A DNA stretch of 64,000 bases from Streptococcus mitis (GTDB lineage: Bacteria > Bacillota > Bacilli > Lactobacillales > Streptococcaceae). The notes under the pieces are model-generated. The model made no database searches, was not told where the DNA came from, and saw only the letters and a program-made list of their open reading frames with translations. Each line of letters begins with the position of its first letter. The stretch's first letter is position 1. A program made the position numbers and the translations under genes. The stretch spans positions 22,093-86,092 of the forward strand of contig JAGZLW010000003.1 of the NCBI GenBank assembly GCA_018364455.1, in the 5' to 3' direction. Positions 60,857 to 64,000 of this stretch are shown in pieces.

Positions 60857-62599
60857 ATGGAATTAAGTGCCATTTACCATAGGCCAGAGTCGGAGTTTGC
60901 CTATCTTTATAAGGATAAGAAGCTTCATATTAGGATTCGAACTAAGAAAGGGGACATTGAAAGCATCAACTTGCACTATGGAGACCCTTTTATCTTTATG
61001 GAGGAGTTTTATCAGGATACAAAAGAAATGTCCAAAATAACTTCGGCTGCCCTATTTGATTATTGGCAGGTTGAAGTGTCCGTCTACTTTGCACGTATCC
61101 AGTATCTCTTTGAACTCAAGGATACAGAAGATCAAAGTATTTTGTATGGTGATAAAGGGTGTGTGGAAAATTCTCTAGAAAATCTTCATGCTATTGGAAA
61201 CGGATTTAAGTTGCCTTATCTTCATGAGATTGATGCCTGCCAGGTTCCTGACTGGGTTTCAGATACGGTATGGTATCAGATATTTCCTGAGAGATTTGCT
61301 AATGGAAATGCTCAATTAAACCCAGAGGGGGCTTTAGACTGGGATTCATCTATCACACCTAAGAGTGATGATTTCTTTGGTGGTGATTTACAGGGGATTA
61401 TTGACCATCTGGATTATTTGCAAGACTTGGGCATTACTGGACTTTATCTCTGTCCCATCTTTGAATCTACGAGCAATCATAAGTACAATACGACAGATTA
61501 CTTTGAAATTGACCGTCATTTTGGAGACAAGGAGACCTTTCGGGAGCTGGTCGAGCAAGCTCATCAGCGTGGCATGAAAGTCATGCTGGATGCTGTATTT
61601 AATCATATTGGTTCGCAATCTCCTCAATGGCAAGATGTTGTCCAAAATGGTGAACAGTCTGCTTATAAGGATTGGTTTCATATTCAACAATTCCCAGTGA
61701 CTACTGAAAAACTAGCCAATAAGAGAGAGTTACCCTATCACGCTTTTGGTTTCGAGGACTGTATGCCTAAGCTAAATACAGCCAATCCAGAGGTCAAGGA
61801 TTATCTTTTAAAGGTTGCGACTTATTGGATTGAAGAGTTTGATATTGATGCTTGGCGTTTGGATGTGGCTAATGAGATTGACCATCAGTTTTGGAGGGAT
61901 TTTCGCAAGGCAGTTTTAGCTAAAAAGCCTGATCTTTATATCCTAGGAGAAGTCTGGCATACATCTCAGCCTTGGCTAAATGGCGATGAGTTCCATGCGG
62001 TCATGAATTATCCTTTATCTGATAGTATCAAGGACTATTTCTTACGAGGAATTAAGAAGACAGACCAATTCATCTATGAGATCAATGGCCAATCTATGTA
62101 TTACAAACAGCAGATTTCAGAAGTGATGTTTAATCTTCTAGATTCGCATGATACAGAACGTATTTTGTGGACGGCAAATGAAGATGTTCAACTGGTCAAA
62201 TCAGCCCTAGCCTTTCTCTTTTTACAAAAAGGGACACCGTGTATCTATTACGGAACAGAGCTTTCCTTGACCGGAGGACCAGACCCAGATTGTCGTCGTT
62301 GTATGCCTTGGGAACGCGTATCAAGAGACAATGATATGCTGAATTTCATGAAGAGGCTGATTAAGATTCGCAAATTCGCGTCAGTAATCATTTCGCATGG
62401 CAAGTATAGCCTAAAAAAAATCAAACAAGATGTAGTTGCCTTGGAGTGGAAATATGAAGGACAGTTCCTTAAAGCTATCTTTAACCAATCAACAGAAGAT
62501 TGTATTGTAGAGAAAGAAGCAGTAGCACTAGCAAGCAATTGCCAAGAATTAGAGAATCAGCTTGTCATCTCTCCAAAAGGATTTGTGATTTTTCATTAA
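60857..62599 (+). CDS. GH13 alpha-glucosidase (neopullulanase / cyclomaltodextrinase type)
   Basis: A 580-aa intracellular starch-oligosaccharide hydrolase. The N-terminal beta-sandwich domain is followed by the GH13 barrel: DAVFNHIG, the nucleophile WRLDVANE, the acid/base ILGEVWH and the third acid LLDSHDTERI. There is no signal peptide. AAGGAG precedes the ATG at 60857 (a TTG just before is less likely). It probably degrades imported maltodextrins; a cre-linked promoter agrees. Confidence 0.88.
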   Translation: MELSAIYHRPESEFAYLYKDKKLHIRIRTKKGDIESINLHYGDPFIFMEEFYQDTKEMSKITSAALFDYWQVEVSVYFARIQYLFELKDTEDQSILYGDKGCVENSLENLHAIGNGFKLPYLHEIDACQVPDWVSDTVWYQIFPERFANGNAQLNPEGALDWDSSITPKSDDFFGGDLQGIIDHLDYLQDLGITGLYLCPIFESTSNHKYNTTDYFEIDRHFGDKETFRELVEQAHQRGMKVMLDAVFNHIGSQSPQWQDVVQNGEQSAYKDWFHIQQFPVTTEKLANKRELPYHAFGFEDCMPKLNTANPEVKDYLLKVATYWIEEFDIDAWRLDVANEIDHQFWRDFRKAVLAKKPDLYILGEVWHTSQPWLNGDEFHAVMNYPLSDSIKDYFLRGIKKTDQFIYEINGQSMYYKQQISEVMFNLLDSHDTERILWTANEDVQLVKSALAFLFLQKGTPCIYYGTELSLTGGPDPDCRRCMPWERVSRDNDMLNFMKRLIKIRKFASVIISHGKYSLKKIKQDVVALEWKYEGQFLKAIFNQSTEDCIVEKEAVALASNCQELENQLVISPKGFVIFH

Positions 62600-62718
62600 A
62601 GAGCAATTAAGAGTGACAGGAAAATTGTAGTATAGAGAGCATTTTACAAACAGACTATTTGTCGTCTTGCTACAATTGGTATATAATTTAACTTAAAGAA
62701 AATAGGAGGACTAATCGA

Positions 62719-63030
62719 ATGGAATTAAAAGATTTTACAGAAAAAGAACAGGAAATGATTAAGAAGGGGCTGACGACGTCTAAGATTAGTGACAAGGAAA
62801 CTGCTGAGAAGATTCTTGCGCTAGTACCACAAGACTTGATTAAGCGCATTCCGTTTTTCGTCAGAAAACATGCTACGACACGTACGATTAAACGTATTTC
62901 AATTGAACACCCTGAACTCTACGCTGCAGCTCAAACAAGTGGTGATATTCCAGAAAAAGAACGCGAAGAATTGCGTCAGATTATCACGACTATCTTTGAA
63001 CAAAAGATGAATAAGCATAGTATTAAGTAG
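62719..63030 (+). CDS. Small conserved streptococcal protein
   Basis: A 103-aa charged, helical protein (MELKDFTEKEQEMIKKGLTT). TAGGAGG precedes the ATG, and TATAAT at 62682-62687 with TTGTCG 17 bp upstream form a promoter. The next gene starts 4 bp after its stop. Family and function unknown. Confidence 0.6.
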   Translation: MELKDFTEKEQEMIKKGLTTSKISDKETAEKILALVPQDLIKRIPFFVRKHATTRTIKRISIEHPELYAAAQTSGDIPEKEREELRQIITTIFEQKMNKHSIK

Positions 63031-63034
63031 TGGG

Positions 63035-63751
63035 ATGAAAACATTTTTTATTGGCGGTCTGGGAAGCAATATCTATCATAGCAAGGATTTTCTTCAAGAG
63101 TTAGATTCGCAGGTCTGTTTTCTAAATCCGTATGAAAAGCATCTTCGAGATGAAACAGAATTGAAAGCATGGTTTAAAAATAAGATTGTTGAGAAAGAAC
63201 ATATCTGTTTGATAGGCCATTCTCTTGGAGGGGATTTAGTTCGTTATCTCGCATCGGAATTTCATGAAGTGAAAAAACTGATTCTTTTGGATGGTGGCTA
63301 TCTAGATTTAGATAAGATTTTACCTTTAGATACAGAGTTAGAGGAAGCTAAAAACTATATTGAATCTCAAGTCGTTTCGGACTTAGCTCTTCTTATTTCT
63401 AAAGAGAAATCTGAAGCAAAGCATTGGTCAGAAAATATGGAAGAAGCTGTAAGACAGTCTTATCACTGGAATGCGGAGTATAATAGATATGAGTTAGCTA
63501 TAAATTCTGAAAATATAGAAGCGATTCTTCGACTACGGCGGAAAATCCAAGCTTTTAAGAGAGAAGTGGGGGATACCTTATTTATTAGTCCTCGATATCC
63601 TAATGAAACTAGATAGAGAGAGGAAACCCTAAAAGAATTGCCAACTTATTTTGATACTATTTTTCTAAAAAACTTTAGTCATGAGCTTTTTACTGAAGCA
63701 CCTAAAGAAATCGCTAGTCTGATTAATGAGTGGTTTTCTTATTCTCACTAG
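63035..63751 (+). pseudogene. Alpha/beta hydrolase gene interrupted by one amber codon
   Basis: Reads 193 residues to TAG at 63614-63616, then continues in the same frame for 44 more codons (REETLKELPTYFDTIFLKNF) to TAG at 63749-63751. Together they would form a 238-aa esterase-like enzyme. The nucleophile elbow is GHSLGG near residue 62; the likely catalytic His (NFSHELF) lies after the premature stop, so the short product would be inactive. Confidence 0.7.
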
Positions 63752-63835
63752 GATATTGAATAAATTATCATAATTAATATATAGTCGATTGGAATAAGAT
63801 ATGAACAAATTGATTAGGAATATCAAATTAATTTG

Positions 63836-64000
63836 GGCTCTTTGTCAACTGTAGTAGGTTGAAGTCAGCTAAGATCTAGAAAGGACAAATTTCGTCCTTT
63901 CTTTTGGCTCTTTGTCAACTGTAGTGGGTTGATGAAAAGCTAAGCTCGAGAAAGGACAAATTTCGTCCTTTCTTTTTTGATGTTCAGAGAGATAAAAATC
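63836..64000 (+). repeat. Two tandem IS-end-like copies (ISL3/IS1167-like)
   Basis: Copies begin with GGCTCTTTGTCAACTGTAGT at 63836 and 63906 (spacing 70 bp) and each contains the hairpin GAAAGGAC / GTCCTTTC before a T-run. The sequence resembles the terminal repeats of pneumococcal ISL3-family elements; no transposase is in the window. The hairpins may act as terminators. Confidence 0.55.

Overview
The window reads as low-GC Streptococcus DNA of the mitis group (S. pneumoniae / S. mitis / S. oralis type). The grounds are the fcs fucose genes, pezAT, Tn5252-type conjugation genes, streptococcal -10/-35 promoters and Shine-Dalgarno sites, and an ISL3-like insertion-sequence end. I infer that positions 1 to about 57600 are one Tn5252-like integrative and conjugative element (ICE) loaded with cargo, and that about 58280-64000 is flanking chromosome.

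Layout. 1-5298: an ICE cell-wall hydrolase gene (phage-tail lysozyme plus CHAP) split by a complete group II intron that encodes its own reverse transcriptase/maturase. 5333-6166: a reverse-strand toxin-antitoxin-like pair (54-aa protein plus GNAT) with a palindrome in its promoter. 6569-13921: ICE genes, including a roughly 2075-residue methylase/SNF2 helicase cut by one in-frame amber stop. 14031-32115: a complete fucose and blood-group-glycan operon with its own repressor: FcsR, FcsK, ABC transporter, GH29, two GH36, secreted GH98, FcsA, FcsI and an iron alcohol dehydrogenase. The ICE backbone resumes at 33626-36339. 36380-42911 is a block of toxin and defence modules: a DUF3990-like ADP-ribosyltransferase with a small partner, pezAT, and a four-gene type II CBASS (CD-NTase, E1-E2, JAMM peptidase, two-TM effector). 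42990-45840 holds the oriT region, two MobC-like proteins and the relaxase. 45955-49150 is cargo (RRNPP-type regulator, MFS pump, CYTH protein, truncated gene) ending in a decayed second copy of the relaxase 3' end. 49560-55277 has a small membrane peptide, a BceAB-like ABC exporter, a two-component system and a small XRE regulator. 55583-58240 has a 42-aa ORF, a large serine recombinase and a SAP-like protein.

The chromosomal flank carries an ADP-ribosylglycohydrolase, a lipid kinase-like protein, a nucleotidyltransferase-fold protein, a GH13 glucosidase, a small conserved protein, an alpha/beta-hydrolase gene broken by a stop, and two tandem IS-end-like sequences.

How it works together. 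GH98 would release A/B-antigen oligosaccharides outside the cell, and the ABC importer (no ATPase encoded here) would take them in. GH36 and GH29 enzymes would trim them, and FcsI-FcsK-FcsA plus the dehydrogenase would channel fucose to DHAP and propanediol. The CBASS, PezAT, ADP-ribosyltransferase and GNAT modules would protect or stabilise the element. The most notable points are the glycan operon lying between ICE backbone modules, the ICE-borne CBASS with a two-TM effector, the cleanly resolvable group II intron, and the relaxase-end duplication bracketing cargo.
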